From positions 23,882 to 38,946 of the forward strand of contig FR890624.1 of the NCBI GenBank assembly GCA_000435075.1: 15,065 nt of DNA. Reading direction: 5' to 3'. The notes below the pieces were generated by a model. It worked only from the letters and a program-made list of their open reading frames with translations, made no database searches and had not been told where the DNA came from. Shown piece by piece: positions 14,253 through 15,065 of this stretch; position 1 is the stretch's first letter, and each line of letters begins with the position of its first letter. This DNA comes from Bacteroides sp. CAG:770 (GTDB taxonomy: Bacteria; Bacteroidota; Bacteroidia; Bacteroidales; UBA932). Made by a program: the position numbers and the translations under genes.

Positions 14253-14329
14253 CAAAACACTTTTTGTTTTTCCATGTGCGGAAAATATAAAAAGTGTATC
14301 TTTCCGTGCAAATCCGAAGACGAATTAAG

Positions 14330-14357
14330 GATTCTCACTGAGGAATGTTTGACTTTT
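14330..14357 (+). repeat. 28-bp direct repeat, copy 2 (right of pdxA)
   Basis: Identical over 28 bp to 13022-13049, in the same orientation. Together the two copies bracket pdxA. This copy is followed by GAGATGGTAACCTCC and lacks the second arm of the long inverted repeat found around copy 1. Confidence 0.95.
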
Positions 14358-14504
14358 GAGATGGTAACCTCCTGTCTGGCACAGCGTCTCCGGAGTCACG
14401 TGTTGGCTGGACTTTGGGCTGTGTCACCGTCCTGCATGTTATCTCCAGATTTTAAGATAGCAGGAGAAGATGTTTCAGGAGGGGACAATTATTCCATTCC
14501 CGGC

Positions 14505-14596
14505 AGATTCTGTAACAGAGTTTTCTTCGAACTTCAGGCGGAACTCCATACGTTTTCGCAAGAGTTGGTAGATTCTGTACAGAGTTTTCTTCGAAC
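14505..14596 (+). repeat. Direct repeat pair, 27-28 bp, 65 bp apart
   Basis: Copy 1 at 14505-14532 and copy 2 at 14570-14596 share AGATTCTGTA(A)CAGAGT and then TTTCTTCGAAC, differing only by one inserted A. Copy 2 runs into a hairpin at 14590-14621 (TTCGAACCCCG with CGGGG and GTTCGAA). Confidence 0.9.
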
Positions 14597-14614
14597 CCCG
14601 TGTCTTCCGGGGTC

Positions 14615-14709
14615 GTTCGAATACTTCAAGGGCGCGCTCCAGACATAGCTTGCTCTCCAATGACTTCCGCTATATCAATGTTCTAATACTTCAATGGCGC
14701 ACTCCAGAC
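14615..14709 (+). repeat. Direct repeat pair, 30 bp, 65 bp apart
   Basis: Copies at 14615-14644 and 14680-14709 share the pattern GTTCKAATACTTCAA then KGGCGCRCTCCAGAC, with three differences. A shorter, degenerate third copy (TTCGAACTTCAGGCGGAACT and on) lies at 14526-14551. Confidence 0.85.
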
Positions 14710-14733
14710 TGCTGTCTATACCGTGTTTCGGTA

Positions 14734-14778
14734 CTTTTGTTTTCGACCCTTTTGTTTTCGGCCCTTTTGTTTTCGGGT
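14734..14778 (+). repeat. 15-bp tandem repeat, three units
   Basis: CTTTTGTTTTCGACC, CTTTTGTTTTCGGCC and CTTTTGTTTTCGGGT follow one another without gaps. The third unit is the left edge of the ~138-bp element, whose second copy at 14927 begins with a single unit of this kind carrying one extra T. Confidence 0.9.
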
Positions 14779-15065
14779 ATGTGAATATTTTTCGACCCTC
14801 TTGACATTTGTCAGTTTTGGGCTTGAGACTATAATGTTTTGTATGACAATGCGTTATATGCAAATATAGGGCGAGGAGCTCCTGCCAAGACCCCATTTTA
14901 TTCCTACCTCTTGGCTCTTTTATAATCTTTTGTTTTTCGGGTATGTGAATAATTTTCGACCCTCTTGACATTTGTTGGTTTTGGTCTCGCGACTATAATA
15001 TATTGTATGCCAATATGTTGCATGCTAATATGGAGCGAGGCGCTCCTGCCAAGACCCCATTTCAT
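14764..15065 (+). repeat. Two direct copies of a ~138-bp element, about 164-bp period
   Basis: Copy 1 (14764-14901) and copy 2 (14927-15065, reaching the window edge) align along their length with scattered substitutions. Shared blocks include TCGGGTATGTGAATA, TTTTCGACCCTCTTGACATT, GACTATAAT and CTCCTGCCAAGACCCCATTT. Each has a small GC-rich dyad near the right end: AGGAGCTCCT in copy 1, GGAGCG-AGG-CGCTCC in copy 2. The unit resembles no gene and is unlike a CRISPR repeat. Confidence 0.88.

Larger units (their letters stand above)
14220..15065. other. Repeat-rich region without a convincing gene, upstream of pdxA
   Basis: Open frames up to 124 codons exist but lack domains, and their peptides mirror the DNA repeats (for example PKTKG units from a 15-bp tandem repeat). 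The region contains the pdxA promoter, direct-repeat copy 2, a 27/28-bp repeat pair, a 30-bp repeat pair with a degenerate third copy, a 15-bp triple repeat and two copies of a ~138-bp element. The repeats may continue past the window. Confidence 0.65.

Noticed and set aside
14475..14971. Minus-strand ORFs of 61 and 98 codons with repeated PKTKG and LE.A.EV peptides
   Set aside because: The peptide repeats follow directly from the DNA repeats, whose copies change frame relative to each other (65-bp and 164-bp spacing are not multiples of three).
14734..15065. Possible CRISPR array
   Set aside because: The 15-bp units have no spacers, and the larger repeat is ~138 bp long with diverged copies, unlike CRISPR repeats; no cas gene is present.

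Overview
The window looks like chromosomal DNA of a Bacteroidota bacterium, most likely an anaerobic gut-type Bacteroidales. Three things suggest this: a single-chain pyruvate:ferredoxin oxidoreductase, an S9 dipeptidyl-peptidase of the type common in this group, and several upstream sites matching the Bacteroidota promoter -7 box TAnnTTTG. The genus cannot be fixed from sequence alone.

Layout. Positions 1-2581 (minus strand) carry a type I restriction-modification locus of the EcoR124I (type IC) family: a partial hsdS running off the left edge, and a complete hsdM. hsdR is not in the window. Between hsdM and hsdS lie a small plus-strand ORF (48 aa), a UUCG-loop terminator and a 19-bp perfect inverted repeat. 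Positions 2582-3322 hold no convincing gene, but contain a hexanucleotide repeat and two related palindromes. A tRNA-Arg(CCG) gene (minus, 3323-3397) separates this region from housekeeping genes: fabD (+), nifJ (+), then on the minus strand an S9 peptidase gene, recG and pdxA. nifJ and the peptidase gene converge on a pair of back-to-back terminators. recG and the peptidase gene are 22 bp apart and probably co-transcribed. The last 850 bp (14220-15065) have no convincing gene and are a mosaic of direct and inverted repeats, including two copies of a ~138-bp element at a 164-bp spacing. A 28-bp direct repeat brackets pdxA.

Most interesting reading. The 19-bp inverted repeat (648-666 / 798-816) bounds a 131-bp segment with a terminator and the start codon of the 48-aa ORF. 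In the orientation shown, that start reads into the small ORF, away from hsdS. If the segment were flipped, the same start codon would read in frame through the repeat into a 40-codon leader whose TGA overlaps the hsdS ATG as ATGA. This is the layout expected of an invertible ON/OFF switch for the specificity subunit. It is an inference from one orientation only. The same hsdS also carries a 12-bp tandem repeat (ELQA units) where the EcoR124I family varies the TAEL repeat to change recognition-site spacing, so the locus may have two independent ways to vary.
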